A stretch of DNA of 64,000 nucleotides from an uncultured Eremococcus sp. (GTDB lineage: Bacteria; Bacillota; Bacilli; Lactobacillales; Aerococcaceae). Positions 46,403 to 56,647 of this stretch are shown here, piece after piece (the stretch's first letter is position 1; every line of letters starts with the position of its first letter). Both the position numbers and the translations under genes were made by a program. The DNA lies in contig CALUDO010000002.1 of the NCBI GenBank assembly GCA_943914835.1, forward strand, positions 1 through 64,000. The letters are read 5' to 3'. The notes under the pieces are model-generated. The model saw nothing but the letters and a program-made list of their open reading frames with translations, was not told the origin of the DNA and did not search any database.

Positions 46403-47254
46403 TTATAAGACCCGGAGACGAGTGGCCTGGGCTGGGTCTGTCATATGAATATGAATATCCCGGTCAATATTGAAGTCATACCGAGTTAGGGTTTCCCGCA
46501 TAGAAGCCAGGGCCAATTCCTTGGTATTATTATCCCGACTCAAATGACCTAAGTAGACATTTTTGGTTCGGTTACCTATAAGGTCTGTCATAACCAAGGC
46601 CCCATCGATATTTGACAGATGTCCCTTATCACTCAGGATTCTTTGCTTTAGAGACCAAGGGTAGGCTCCATAGCGGAGCATTTCAATTTCGTGGTTGCTT
46701 TCGATGAGGTAGGCATCCGCATCCTTGAGCATAGATCGTAAGCGGTCAGACACATAGCCGGTGTCTGTCAGCATTACGAATTGCTTCTGATTCTTCTGGA
46801 AGGCATAGAATTGAGGTTGAATGGCATCATGACTGACCTGGTAGGAAAGGATGTCAATATCACCAATGGTCACCAGGTCTTCCGGTTCAATATATCGGAC
46901 ATTATCTGGTTCTACTGGTCCAATCATCTTGGCCATGACAGACCAGGTCTTCTGATTGGCATAGATAGGCAAGTTATACTTACGCGATAGGACACCCACT
47001 CCATGAATATGATCTTTATGTTCGTGAGTGACCAAGATAGCATCTACTTGATCGACCTGCCGGTCTATCTGCTTAAAAAGACCTTCAATTTTGCGTCCGC
47101 TAAGCCCCGCATCAACTAAGAGCCGGGTCCGGTCTGTTTCAATATAGGTCGCATTGCCACTAGAACCAGAGGCCAGAATTGAATACTTTAAAGCCCCACT
47201 GAGAAATTCGGAGGCTTTTTTGAATTTGACTTTTGGTCGTATTTCTTCACTCAT
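46403..47254 (-). CDS. walJ: Metallo-beta-lactamase-fold protein WalJ (YycJ)
   Basis: 283 residues from the ATG at 47254, with GAAAGTGATG upstream. The zinc motif THEHKDHIHGV, the opening YSILASGSSGNATYIET, and the LSRDNNTKELAL end segment are those of YycJ/WalJ. It is a putative 5'-exonuclease of the WalRK operon with a part in cell-division coordination in Bacillus. About 20 extra basic N-terminal residues precede the usual start. A perfect hairpin (47286-47309) lies just upstream, so it may have an attenuated or separate message from the DUF2207 gene. Confidence 0.92.
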   Translation of the reverse strand: MSEEIRPKVKFKKASEFLSGALKYSILASGSSGNATYIETDRTRLLVDAGLSGRKIEGLFKQIDRQVDQVDAILVTHEHKDHIHGVGVLSRKYNLPIYANQKTWSVMAKMIGPVEPDNVRYIEPEDLVTIGDIDILSYQVSHDAIQPQFYAFQKNQKQFVMLTDTGYVSDRLRSMLKDADAYLIESNHEIEMLRYGAYPWSLKQRILSDKGHLSNIDGALVMTDLIGNRTKNVYLGHLSRDNNTKELALASMRETLTRYDFNIDRDIHIHMTDPAQATRLRVL

Positions 47255-47285
47255 TGCATCACTTTCTATTCTTATAACTGAAAGG

Positions 47286-47309
47286 AACACCAGTAGGACT
47301 ACTGGTGTT
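47286..47309. repeat. 11-bp perfect hairpin between the DUF2207 gene and walJ
   Basis: AACACCAGTAG, two bases, CTACTGGTGTT. There is no proper T-run on the minus strand, so it is a weak terminator or an RNA-processing hairpin inside the wal operon. Confidence 0.5.
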
Positions 47310-47374
47310 CGTTATTATCGCTACAAGTATTTACTCTAACACAGGATTAGTCTTCTGCCAAGGCTTGCTTATAA

Positions 47375-49294
47375 CTAGAAACCACCGGCGCCTGAGCCTC
47401 CACCAGAACCACCGGAAGAACCGCCTGAGAAACCACCACCGAAGCCACCGGTATTACTTCCAGAATAGGAGGACGTTTGACGAGGGGCGGCAGAGGCAAT
47501 GTTATCCGCCATTGATTGACGGAGCATGGAATTGATATAAACCGGATTACTGTAGAAAGTGCCTGGCATACTCAATTGATCTAACTCATCCTGACCATAG
47601 GTCATATTCATGGCTTCAATAACCTTGTCGGCCACTCCCAAGGAAACAGCATAAGAAAGAAACTCTTCCCATAGGGGAAGGCTCGCAATCTCCCGCATGT
47701 CCATTTGACCAATGTCCTTCAACATATTGGCAAAGCTTTTCCATTCTTTAATCATTTTATCCCGCTCATAAGTCATCGGAGGACGCTTGATAACCAGAAA
47801 TAGGAGAATAACCACTAAGATTAAATTAAGCGTCGAGAGCCCCACATGAACCACTAAAAGGGAGGTCTGGTCTAGAGCCATTGCAATAAAAACACTTCCA
47901 ATAGTCAAAGTAGCCAGGGTCACTATCAATTCTAGAATGGCTAAGCCAAGTACAAGGCCAAAGGCCTTAGGTTGTGTCCCAATTAATTTCTTTCCTTTAA
48001 CAGAAGCATTGTTCTTAAATCGATTCCAATAATTATACTCCTGTTTCCGGAAGGACTTGTTATTTTTAATCCGTTCAGAAATTTGATCTAGGGTGACCTC
48101 ATCGGTATCCTTGAGCAAATAATTGAAGACATATTCCTCGTGTTTCTGCAAATGGTCTAAGGAAGGGGCATCAGACCGCTTTGAAATTTTTAAATCTGTA
48201 TCATTCCCCCGATGAAAGAGACCCCTTTTCTCCTTAGCAATTTCTTCAATATCAATATATCTTTTACGGGCTAGGTCAAGAATGGTTGCTGAGAAGTCAT
48301 CCGCATTCGGTTCTTGGCGCAGGACCGCCGCGGCCATGACCGCTGGGCTAATATCCGCCGGAAGGGAATAGACATGTTCCGGAAGGTGGGCTGGATTAGG
48401 GTTCAACTTCTTACGAGAATGGAAGTAATACCAGTATAGGAAAAGAGTGACTGGCAGACCTAATAAGGCAATGATAGCAGCAATCCCCATCCGTATGCCT
48501 TGTTGCTTGTCATAAGCTGCCTTCTCTTTCTCTACTTGATCATTCTCTGATTGGATAATTTTGTCTTTAACCGCTTGGTCGACTACATTTGTATTGTTAG
48601 GGGTCAGACTGGTTGGGAAAATGGCATGAACCTCCACAAATTGGCCAGCAGGATTGCGTGGGACAGTCAGATCAATATAAGATTGACCGCCTCCCGTTTG
48701 GGGGTAGATTTCTCCTGAGGGTGCCCCATGCCCCCAGACCCTAAAGTCTTCCTTCTTCTTTACCTCTCCTGGGAGGTCTATCCGAGCTCTTACCTTCAAA
48801 TCATTATCAATATTTTCACCGACGATCTTTCGATTGAGTTCAGCTGTATCCTGGTAGTTGGTGACCAAAGAATCCAGTGTGTATTCAATCACCAAGTCTA
48901 TCTGTGCGTCATGAGCTGGATGGTAAACCGTAAAGGTCCCTTTGGACCCATCATCATCATAAGTAAAGGTGTCCTTGGCTCGGGTATTACTTTCGCTAAG
49001 ATAAGATATCTTGCCTGTCTTAGTATCTTTCAAGCCTACTTTATAATTCTCAAGGGGGCTAGATCCATAATCAATAAATACCTTCATGCCATTGAAATAG
49101 TCAACATCATAACGATAAACTTCCTGAAAGGTCACATCGCCGTTAGAGTTAATCTGACCCTCAATATCTACCGACTGGATGGAGAAATCAACCTCCCGAG
49201 CTTCAACGTGTCCGCCGGCCAGACTCAAGGTGAAGATTACAATTAAACATAGCCATAAGGGACGTAATTTCTTTATGATAACGGACATGGTCAT
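47375..49294 (-). CDS. DUF2207 membrane protein
   Basis: 639 residues. A signal peptide (about 1-32) leads an extracellular beta-rich domain (about 33-240) of the DUF2207 type (FSIQSVDIEGQINSNGDVTFQE opening region). One membrane helix follows near 268-290. A cytosolic part with two further helices (about 445-505) comes next, and a Gly/Ser-rich tail ends in SGAGGF. The tail (GGGFSGGSSGGSGGGSG) is normal for this family. Function is unknown. It is inserted between walI and walJ, which are adjacent in most relatives, so it may be regulated by WalR. Confidence 0.85.
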   Translation of the reverse strand: MTMSVIIKKLRPLWLCLIVIFTLSLAGGHVEAREVDFSIQSVDIEGQINSNGDVTFQEVYRYDVDYFNGMKVFIDYGSSPLENYKVGLKDTKTGKISYLSESNTRAKDTFTYDDDGSKGTFTVYHPAHDAQIDLVIEYTLDSLVTNYQDTAELNRKIVGENIDNDLKVRARIDLPGEVKKKEDFRVWGHGAPSGEIYPQTGGGQSYIDLTVPRNPAGQFVEVHAIFPTSLTPNNTNVVDQAVKDKIIQSENDQVEKEKAAYDKQQGIRMGIAAIIALLGLPVTLFLYWYYFHSRKKLNPNPAHLPEHVYSLPADISPAVMAAAVLRQEPNADDFSATILDLARKRYIDIEEIAKEKRGLFHRGNDTDLKISKRSDAPSLDHLQKHEEYVFNYLLKDTDEVTLDQISERIKNNKSFRKQEYNYWNRFKNNASVKGKKLIGTQPKAFGLVLGLAILELIVTLATLTIGSVFIAMALDQTSLLVVHVGLSTLNLILVVILLFLVIKRPPMTYERDKMIKEWKSFANMLKDIGQMDMREIASLPLWEEFLSYAVSLGVADKVIEAMNMTYGQDELDQLSMPGTFYSNPVYINSMLRQSMADNIASAAPRQTSSYSGSNTGGFGGGFSGGSSGGSGGGSGAGGF

Positions 49295-49456
49295 CTCAAA
49301 TCCTCTCTATTTATTATCCATATTTTACCATGAAACAGGCCAAATGCTAGCTGATTTCCTCTAGCAAAAAATAAATCCACCCAAGACTCCAGTATAGAAG
49401 CTTGAATGGATTATTAGTAATATCACAAAGTAATCTTGAGAAAAAGCAGACAGAGA

Positions 49457-50302
49457 CTAGCTTGATACCAGTTGACTTCGTTCCACTACCTTGCCCCGAA
49501 CCGCATCCACCATGACCACCCGCAGGGACCCGTCAGATCGTGAATAAATAAATTCCCAAGCCGGAGAATAAACATTCAAGCCATCGACGGAGGAGGACCT
49601 AAAATAGGCCAAACGGGAAGAAATAATCGTCGAATTATCCGGTATAGCTGTTTCCACCCTGCGGCCAAGGATCTCCATAGCTTCTTTTTCGGACAGGGTC
49701 TTATATTGGGTATCTGTCTGGGAAATTCCTTCTTGATAAGTTTGGGTATAAGATACCAACTTATAATCCTCATCAAAATAGAGGCGCAAGTCTGCCGACC
49801 CGTCCACAATCACATCCCCATCCAAGGAAGTCATCCGCAAGACTAGCAGGCGATCAGAGGGCAGATACCAGTAACTTTTGTAAAGGTCTCCATTGATGAA
49901 CCAATCCGCTTTACTCAAGAAATTTAAATAAAGCTGTCGGTACTGGTCTTCATCCAGCCCAGAACTTTGATTATCCAAGCCTAAACCTAAATCGACCGGT
50001 TCATCGAAGGTCCCCACCAAGGTTTCCTTATCCATCCGGGCCGTTTGGTGGTCTAGCTGGTCCAGGTGGTCTGCTAGAAAGTTGGACTGGTCTGACTGAA
50101 TAATTTGCTTAGTCTCCTTTTTATTGGAGAAGGACTGGAAGGTGATTCCCCTGGATGTCAGACTGCTTTCAATATTTTCAGTCACTTGACTAGGAGTTCC
50201 CGGGTCTGTTGACTCCACGCGAAGGAAGAGCATATGCAGCAAATAAAAATCAAACACTATAAAGAAGGCCAACAACAAGACTTGAATTCGTTTATAGTCC
50301 AT
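49457..50302 (-). CDS. walI: WalRK-associated regulatory protein WalI (YycI)
   Basis: 281 residues. One N-terminal membrane helix (about 6-28) anchors an extracellular domain of the YycI type, ending in ...GSLRVVMVDAVRGKVVERSQL. YycI and YycH together restrain WalK at the membrane in Bacillus. The ATG overlaps the walH stop (TAATG), so translation is coupled. The sequence is divergent as is common in this family, and the call leans on position and the single-pass topology. Confidence 0.9.
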   Translation of the reverse strand: MDYKRIQVLLLAFFIVFDFYLLHMLFLRVESTDPGTPSQVTENIESSLTSRGITFQSFSNKKETKQIIQSDQSNFLADHLDQLDHQTARMDKETLVGTFDEPVDLGLGLDNQSSGLDEDQYRQLYLNFLSKADWFINGDLYKSYWYLPSDRLLVLRMTSLDGDVIVDGSADLRLYFDEDYKLVSYTQTYQEGISQTDTQYKTLSEKEAMEILGRRVETAIPDNSTIISSRLAYFRSSSVDGLNVYSPAWEFIYSRSDGSLRVVMVDAVRGKVVERSQLVSS

Positions 50303-51696
50303 TATTCTTGTCCCTCCTCTACTCGATCGTTTATTTTGGCTTGGTAAATTTGATCAAAGCTATCCGATTGAATATCGTCTAGCGAATACATCTTACCATC
50401 AAATTCAAAGAACCACTTAGGTATTAATTCGACCCGTTTGAAGTCATCCATATCCTTCTGCCATTCATAGGCTAATTGAATATGGTCGAAAGCTTCGATC
50501 TGATACCCATACTGGTTTAAGGTATCATAGATCGTTTGGCCTGACTCTAGGTCAACCATACGGGACCGGTCTTGAATATGGGCATAGAAATCCAAGAGTG
50601 GGCTCTGGTAACGATACATCTCTCCAGATCCATCATTACGTAGGTGAACTATAGAAGCACCATAGTCCACCTGGCCTACCGGACTATAAATTGGCAAATC
50701 ATTGAGATATCGGCGGTACGTCAAGACTCCATGTTGGTAGTTGACCAAGCGGAGGTCCCCCTGCCAGTATTCATATTGGGAGAAGTTCTTGAAAGAATTC
50801 TTCAGCTGTTGCGACAAGGGGACCTGATCTCCCTTAGCAATCCGATTAATCATATAATCTAACCGTTGCTGGTCCCGATTGACTTCCAAAGTATATTGGA
50901 AGTTCTTATAAACATTGGTATTACCGTCTGAATCCGGTATTGAGAAATCAGATCCATCAGCAAACATCTGGGACACATATATATTCTCTGGGATACTTTC
51001 GAGGACATAGTATTGGGTGGCCAGCTGCTGGGATTGAATGGGCAAATAATTGTAGCCTTGGCCTCCCAAATATCGGGTCACTTCAAGAAGGTCCTCTCTA
51101 TGATCTTCTATCAAGGTCAGACAAGACTCTTTCTTGGCCTGTCGACTGAAACTTGCTTCAAGATACTCATGAGTCTGACTATTTGCCAAATAAACATCCC
51201 GACCCTCATTCACCGGAACAAGTAGCTGGTCAAATTGGAAGCTTTCATAAAGGTGAATATCTGAAATCAAAGTATCATATGTTTCTAAGGGCAAGGGTGT
51301 CCCATAGTCAATTTCAAGGTAGTCGCCGTCAAAGAGGCTATAATATTGGTCAGTCCCTTTTACAATGGAATCGGACACGACATCCAATTTGGCCGTTTGA
51401 GCAAACTTGGCCCAACCAGCTTCAAAGTCTTTTCCCTTGGCTTGATAGACTTGTCCGCCTTCACTGAAGAAGATGCCTTGAATCTTCAAGGTATCGTCAA
51501 AAGTTAGCTGGGTTGGTTGATAATAGTCCTGACCGGCAGTTTTCTGAAGGATTTCTTGGTTACTTATCTCCTCCGCTGACTCATGGTTAATCAAAGCACA
51601 GAAACTGGAAACATCATATAAGAGATAGTAGGTCAAGAGAAGGCTGACTAAGACAAAAAAGGTGACTAAGAGGGTCACAATATTGCGTTCTTTCAA
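50302..51696 (-). CDS. walH: WalRK-associated regulatory protein WalH (YycH)
   Basis: 464 residues from the TTG at 51696, which overlaps the walK stop (TTGA) and has GGGGGG before it. A TTG at 51711 would add five residues. One N-terminal membrane helix (about 6-26) and a large extracellular part are as in YycH. No enzyme motif. It partners WalI in the control of WalK activity. The C-terminal LIPKWFFEFDGKMYSL segment also appears in YycI-type folds. Confidence 0.9.
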   Translation of the reverse strand: MKERNIVTLLVTFFVLVSLLLTYYLLYDVSSFCALINHESAEEISNQEILQKTAGQDYYQPTQLTFDDTLKIQGIFFSEGGQVYQAKGKDFEAGWAKFAQTAKLDVVSDSIVKGTDQYYSLFDGDYLEIDYGTPLPLETYDTLISDIHLYESFQFDQLLVPVNEGRDVYLANSQTHEYLEASFSRQAKKESCLTLIEDHREDLLEVTRYLGGQGYNYLPIQSQQLATQYYVLESIPENIYVSQMFADGSDFSIPDSDGNTNVYKNFQYTLEVNRDQQRLDYMINRIAKGDQVPLSQQLKNSFKNFSQYEYWQGDLRLVNYQHGVLTYRRYLNDLPIYSPVGQVDYGASIVHLRNDGSGEMYRYQSPLLDFYAHIQDRSRMVDLESGQTIYDTLNQYGYQIEAFDHIQLAYEWQKDMDDFKRVELIPKWFFEFDGKMYSLDDIQSDSFDQIYQAKINDRVEEGQE

Positions 51697-53549
51697 ATCA
51701 TATCCCCCCAATCTCCTTCAAAGTCGTCAACATTGGTAAAGGGCAACTCGAAGCTAAAAGTAGACCCATGACCTTCTTGGCTTTCAACCCATATTTTGCC
51801 ACCATGTAATTCAATCACTTCTTTAGCGATGGCCAGACCCAAGCCGGACCCCCCTTGCTCCCGTGAACGGGCCTTATCTACTCGGTAAAAGCGTTCAAAG
51901 AGGTGGCCAATATCCACCGGAGATATGCCCAAGCCCTGGTCTTGAACACTAAAGATAACACTGTCTCTTTGGTCTTCTATACGAATAATCACATCTCCGC
52001 CATCCGGAGAATACTTAATGGCATTATTAATTAAATTATCAATCACCTGCGTCATCCGGTCTTGGTCAATATCTACAAATATATCCCGGTTGGTAAACCG
52101 TCGGATAATACGATAAGACTTGGGCTGGTCTTCAGCATCCAAGGTGAATTCCAAGCGGTCCACAATATGATTAACTACCCGCTTGAAGTCGACCAAGTCT
52201 GTATTCAAGACAATCTGTCCCCCGTCAATCTTGGACAAATCAAGGAGGTTGCTAACCATCCGAATCATCCGGTTACTTTCGGACTGGATAACACCTAAAA
52301 ATCGTTTAGATATATCTGGGTCATCCATGGCCCCATCTATCAAGGCTTCAGAATAACTTTTCACAGAAGTCAAGGGGGTCCGCAACTCATGAGATACATT
52401 GGAAACAAAGTCTCGTCGTTCCTGGTTGGTCTTCTCTTGTTCGGTCACATCCGTTAAGACACATACCAGACCGGTAACAAAGCCAGTATCTCGTCGAATA
52501 ACTGAGAATTCAGCTTTAATTAAGGTCGGCACATCCTTGACCACGGTTTCAATCTGAACCTCATGATCTTGCAACATCAAATCATGCACACTGTAATTAC
52601 CTTCCACGCCTAATAGATCTACAATTAAACGACTAATAGCCTGGTCTTGATGAATATTCAGGAGATAAAGGGCCCGCTCATTAACCAACATGACCCGTCC
52701 TCGACGGTCAGTCCCAATTACCCCATCTCGCATGTGACGGAGGACTCCATCCAAACGTTGACGCTCAGACTCCGTTGACTCCTGAGCATCCTTAACTTTA
52801 TCGGCCAATTCATTAATAGTTAAGGCTAGTTCCCCTAGCTCATCCTTGCCATAGACCGTGGCTGGATAATCATAGACCCCCTCTGCAATCCGAATCGCCT
52901 GTTGCCGCATATTCTCAATGGGGCGGGTCAATCCTTGAGATAAAACAAAGGAAATCATCAAAGCAATTCCAATAGCTAGAAGCACGGATTGTAGAAAGAG
53001 TTCGATAATATCTCGTGTCTGGGACACGATATGTTCCATACTTGCCTCAATAATGATGGCCCCTAAGAGTTGGGAATCTTGGGAAATAATGGGTTTAATG
53101 TACTGGTACTTAGGGTTAGTAGAGTTAGTAGCCAAGTCTCCAGCATAGGTTGTCCGATTCAAGAGAACTTCCTTGACTGCTGAATTATTATACTGAACAC
53201 CCACTTGAGTTTGATCTAAACCCTGGTCTGTAGCAACAATCGTTTGATCAGGATTAATCACCCATATCTTGGTTGGATTACTAGAAGAGAAGGTGTCTAA
53301 GGTCTGACTCAAGCGCCGGGCGGTATCATCAGATTCCGGATCATCTTCACTCAAGATAGGCATCAAATTGTTCGCCAAAAAATCCCCCTGCGTATTTATT
53401 TGTGATTTAAAGGAATTCACCGACTGGCTCTCCAGTTTATCAATGAAGAAGACCCCGATAAATTGAAAGGAAATCAACAGAATAAATAAGAACAGCAAAG
53501 GGATTTTAAAATAAATGGATTGGAAAAAGTGAAAAGTTCCTCGTTTCAT
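51693..53549 (-). CDS. walK: Sensor histidine kinase WalK
   Basis: 618 residues. Two membrane helices (about 14-36 and 183-203) enclose an extracellular PAS-like domain (about 40-175). HAMP, PAS (DGVIGTDRRGRVMLVNERA), HisKA with His in SNVSHELRTPLTSVKSY near residue 390, and HATPase follow (NLINNAIKYSPDGG, DQGLGIS, GGSGLGLAI). The two-membrane-pass form with external sensor is the Bacillus/Lactobacillus type, not the streptococcal single-pass form. It senses the cell wall, probably lipid II or wall turnover products. It overlaps the walH start. Confidence 0.96.
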   Translation of the reverse strand: MKRGTFHFFQSIYFKIPLLFLFILLISFQFIGVFFIDKLESQSVNSFKSQINTQGDFLANNLMPILSEDDPESDDTARRLSQTLDTFSSSNPTKIWVINPDQTIVATDQGLDQTQVGVQYNNSAVKEVLLNRTTYAGDLATNSTNPKYQYIKPIISQDSQLLGAIIIEASMEHIVSQTRDIIELFLQSVLLAIGIALMISFVLSQGLTRPIENMRQQAIRIAEGVYDYPATVYGKDELGELALTINELADKVKDAQESTESERQRLDGVLRHMRDGVIGTDRRGRVMLVNERALYLLNIHQDQAISRLIVDLLGVEGNYSVHDLMLQDHEVQIETVVKDVPTLIKAEFSVIRRDTGFVTGLVCVLTDVTEQEKTNQERRDFVSNVSHELRTPLTSVKSYSEALIDGAMDDPDISKRFLGVIQSESNRMIRMVSNLLDLSKIDGGQIVLNTDLVDFKRVVNHIVDRLEFTLDAEDQPKSYRIIRRFTNRDIFVDIDQDRMTQVIDNLINNAIKYSPDGGDVIIRIEDQRDSVIFSVQDQGLGISPVDIGHLFERFYRVDKARSREQGGSGLGLAIAKEVIELHGGKIWVESQEGHGSTFSFELPFTNVDDFEGDWGDMI

Positions 53550-53557
53550 AACCTGAT

Positions 53558-54262
53558 TTACTCCTGTTCAGGATTCTTAAGGAAATAACCGACACCCCGC
53601 CGAGTGACGATATAAGCTGGATGGCTAGGTTGATCTTCAATCTTCTCGCGCAAGCGACGAATAGTAACATCGACCGTTCGAACATCACCAAAGTAATCAT
53701 AGCCCCAGACAGTCTCTAAGAGGTGTTCCCGGGTCATAACCTGACCAATATGTTTGGCTAAATAATGCAAGAGTTCAAATTCCCGGTGGGTCAATTCAAT
53801 CTCCTCACCACGCTTAGAAGCAATATAAGCATCTTGATGAACTACCAGGTCTCCAACAATGATATCTGTAGACTCCGTATCCGTTGGCTCAGCTACAGCA
53901 AAAGAATTCCGTCTTAGGGAAGCCTTGACTCGAGCAGCTAGCTCACGGTTAGAGAAAGGCTTAGTAACATAGTCATCTGCCCCAAGTTCAAGGCCAACGA
54001 CCTTATCAATTTCTGAATCTTTGGCTGTCAACATAATAATTGGGACCGCAGAGTCCTTGCGGATTTCACGACAAACTTCTAGACCAGTCATTTTAGGTAA
54101 CATTAGATCAAGGATGACCAAGTCTGGCTTCTCCTTATTGAATTGGTCCAGGGCTTCTTCACCATCAAATGCAGTGACAATCTGGTAGCCCTCATTTTTG
54201 AGGGTATATATTATGATGTCTGAGATTGGTTTCTCATCATCTACAACTAATATCTTATGCAT
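53558..54262 (-). CDS. walR: Response regulator WalR
   Basis: 234 residues. Receiver domain with acidic pocket DDE (9-11), phosphoacceptor Asp53 in LVILDLMLP, and Lys in MLTAKD. The C-terminal winged helix is of the OmpR/PhoB type ([41 protein letters not shown]). It controls autolysin and wall-homeostasis genes and is essential in most low-GC Gram-positives. It is first in the walR-walK-walH-walI operon. Confidence 0.98.
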   Translation of the reverse strand: MHKILVVDDEKPISDIIIYTLKNEGYQIVTAFDGEEALDQFNKEKPDLVILDLMLPKMTGLEVCREIRKDSAVPIIMLTAKDSEIDKVVGLELGADDYVTKPFSNRELAARVKASLRRNSFAVAEPTDTESTDIIVGDLVVHQDAYIASKRGEEIELTHREFELLHYLAKHIGQVMTREHLLETVWGYDYFGDVRTVDVTIRRLREKIEDQPSHPAYIVTRRGVGYFLKNPEQE

Positions 54263-54363
54263 CTCATTGGCTCCTTTACTCCATTTTTTTCAAATGTCCC
54301 ACTTGGTAAACCTATTCTACCATAGATATGTTATTCGCACACATTTCATAAATTCTATAGAAA

Positions 54364-54390
54364 AAGGGCTAGCTCGGTCCTAGGCCAAGC
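54364..54390 (-). terminator. Terminator-like hairpin after the L,D-transpeptidase gene
   Basis: Minus strand GGCTTGGCC and GAGCTAGCC pair with a mismatch and run into five Ts, just upstream of walR. Read-through into the wal operon is thereby limited. Confidence 0.5.
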
Positions 54391-54411
54391 CAGTCCTTAT
54401 AAAATTTTTGA

Positions 54412-55788
54412 TTAGAAAATCATCACTGGAGTACCTAGGTCTACATTAGCAAATACTTCAGGCATAATGTTTGGTGGTGTGTTGATACATCCAAGTGACC
54501 CTGCATTCTGGTAGGTAGTCCCCCCAAAGTTAGACTGCCAGTTGGCATCATGAATTCCTTGACCCGTATCATCAAATGGCATCCAATATGATACAGGTTG
54601 TTGGTAATCCCTTTGAGTATGCGGGTTATAACCCTTGAGGACAGCATTCTCCTCTTTATCCCAGACAGCATAAGCTCCGGGAACTGTATCAGTCCCAATT
54701 TTACCTGTAACGATGGGGGTTTCAACTACCAAGTTACCATCCTTATAAACAAACATGGTTTGGTTCTCCATATCAATTTCAACATAGCTATTGCCGATAT
54801 TATCATCCGCTTGGCCATAACCCGTTCCTATGATGGCTGGTTCGCGTTTGACATCCTTGCCGGTCTTCAGGTCTTCAGCTATCTGAGCTGCTTCAGTTTC
54901 CGTATCAATTGACCAACCTAAGGTTCCAGCTTGGACTTCAACCTCTCCTCTAAGGGTTGAATTGAAGGTCCGTGGCTTATTAAAGGTGGCATACTTTTCA
55001 TTTAATTGGTTAACATATTCAGCAATAGCTTCTTGATCATAGTCAATTTCGTTATTACTATCAAAGCCAATCCACTTCAAAATATCTTCTTTTGATATTT
55101 TCTCTTCTTCACCCGCTATGGTAAGTGTCACTTGAGTTTGGCTGGCCTGGTCAATCTTCTTCATAGTATCCGTTAACTTCTGATCATCCGCCTTAATTTC
55201 TGGTTGAACATAGGCTTCTTTCAGGTCAACCGATTCTTTGCCTGTTTGAATCCCATCCAACAGCATGTCATCCAACCGCTTCAAATCGACTTGGTTACCG
55301 ACTTCCGCTTGGGTAATATGGTAACCATCGCTTTCATTATACTCAATGGCAGCATCCTTGGTTGGTGTCCGGCCTTCATTATCTAGCCCTAAATCTGTTA
55401 AAGCCTGATCCAATTTAACTTGGTCCACCTGAATATCCTTGGTAGCATTATCAGGGAAAGGACTGGTTGAGAAATAATGCAAGAGCCAAGTATTGGGGTT
55501 TTGGGAGTCGTAGGCGGTCTTCAAAGCCTGGTCTAAATCAAAGCTGGGATCTAAGTCGCCGAGTTTAATAGTCCCAATTTTCTTACCATTCTCATCAATT
55601 TGAACCTGACGATTCTTAACTTCTTTTTCAATTTCTTGCTTGGCTTGATTCAGTGTTCGATTAGATACATCAATCGAACCGAAATGGGAGTTGGCCTGGA
55701 ATTTATCTGCATAATAGCCAATTCCAGCCCCGTAACCAATAACAAGAACAAGGATAAGCGTTGCAAGGGTAATTATGAATTTCTTCAT
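54412..55788 (-). CDS. L,D-transpeptidase (YkuD) with peptidoglycan-binding-like domains
   Basis: 458 residues. A membrane-anchor signal (1-28) is followed by two long beta-alpha domains of the PF12229 type (about 35-330). The YkuD domain (about 335-458) has catalytic Cys in SLGCIN and His in GIHDANW. The mature enzyme cross-links peptidoglycan by 3-3 bonds or attaches proteins to it, outside the cell. It is monocistronic on the minus strand next to the wal operon, which regulates such enzymes in relatives. A pair of TGTTAT/TGTATT-like repeats upstream is one base short of WalR spacing, so I do not claim a site. Confidence 0.88.
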   Translation of the reverse strand: MKKFIITLATLILVLVIGYGAGIGYYADKFQANSHFGSIDVSNRTLNQAKQEIEKEVKNRQVQIDENGKKIGTIKLGDLDPSFDLDQALKTAYDSQNPNTWLLHYFSTSPFPDNATKDIQVDQVKLDQALTDLGLDNEGRTPTKDAAIEYNESDGYHITQAEVGNQVDLKRLDDMLLDGIQTGKESVDLKEAYVQPEIKADDQKLTDTMKKIDQASQTQVTLTIAGEEEKISKEDILKWIGFDSNNEIDYDQEAIAEYVNQLNEKYATFNKPRTFNSTLRGEVEVQAGTLGWSIDTETEAAQIAEDLKTGKDVKREPAIIGTGYGQADDNIGNSYVEIDMENQTMFVYKDGNLVVETPIVTGKIGTDTVPGAYAVWDKEENAVLKGYNPHTQRDYQQPVSYWMPFDDTGQGIHDANWQSNFGGTTYQNAGSLGCINTPPNIMPEVFANVDLGTPVMIF

Positions 55789-55955
55789 AGTCTAGGGTCA
55801 CCTCATTCTAAAAAATTTACCTTATTCAAATACATATGATAACAATAATTTGTGACTTTTGTGTTAAAAATCGACTATTTTTTCTGCTGGCCTAGCTCAT
55901 TCTACTTACCCAACCATAGCATCCCTACTATAAATCATGGTCAATCTATCTGCTG

Positions 55956-56624
55956 TCATGAATTTTTGCGGATCATTAGGAGACCATCTCCTAGTGGAAT
56001 CAAGCAAGATTTAAGATTTTGGTCGGCTAGGACCGTATCAAAGAGACGATTTAACTTGCGGTGAATGGTCCGAACCCGCTTAGGAATCTCAGCTTCATCA
56101 TCTAAAACCGTCCCTCCCTGAAAGACATCGTCAATGATGATGACTCCATTCTCCTTTAACAAGCGAAGACAATCTGGTAAGAAATCAACATATTTAGACT
56201 TAGCGGAATCCATAAAGATTAAATCATAAGCTCCATCTAGCGTCGGTAGAATATCCTGAGCATCCCCTTCTAGGAGGGTAATCCGGTCTTCCAGCCCTAA
56301 CTTAGCGAAGTTATCTTTAGCCCTTTCAAACATCTTGGGGTAGCGATCAATGGTTGTCAAGTGTCCTTCTTCATCTAGATGCTGAACCATTAATGACGCC
56401 GAGAAGCCAATGGCCGTCCCAATTTCTAGAATCTGACTGGGTCGGATACTTGCACAGAAGAAGTCCAAGAATTTGGCTGTTTCATGGGGAATAATAGGAA
56501 TGCCCAGTTCATTAGCGTAAGCTTCTAAATCAGCCAAGCCTTCCTCAAAAGGAGCCTGCTTATGGCGCATAAAGTCCACAACCTTCTCCATCACAATGGG
56601 CCGATGCATCATTTCGTTTAACAT
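55956..56624 (-). CDS. Class I SAM-dependent O-methyltransferase (TrmR/YrrM-like)
   Basis: 222 residues. SAM motif I is LEIGTAIGFSASLM, and the acidic motif is LIFMDSAKSKYVDF with the metal-binding region DDVFQGG. The fold and length match the catechol-O-methyltransferase-like family. YrrM of Bacillus is TrmR, which methylates the 5-hydroxyuridine at tRNA position 34. It is a cytosolic protein; the tRNA role is inferred from the family. It follows the CNNM gene after a terminator, with its own start at an ATG where three more in-frame methionines lie within 13 residues. Confidence 0.85.
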   Translation of the reverse strand: MLNEMMHRPIVMEKVVDFMRHKQAPFEEGLADLEAYANELGIPIIPHETAKFLDFFCASIRPSQILEIGTAIGFSASLMVQHLDEEGHLTTIDRYPKMFERAKDNFAKLGLEDRITLLEGDAQDILPTLDGAYDLIFMDSAKSKYVDFLPDCLRLLKENGVIIIDDVFQGGTVLDDEAEIPKRVRTIHRKLNRLFDTVLADQNLKSCLIPLGDGLLMIRKNS

Positions 56625-56647
56625 ATTCTAGTGTAAATCCTTTCTCC

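Noticed and set aside
48728..49246. 172-codon plus-strand frame opposite the DUF2207 gene
   Set aside because: It is a shadow frame: no binding site, no motif, and the minus-strand protein is a clear family member.
55800..55870. WalR box upstream of the L,D-transpeptidase gene
   Set aside because: The direct repeats TGTTAT and TGTATT are ten, not eleven, bases apart and one differs from the consensus.
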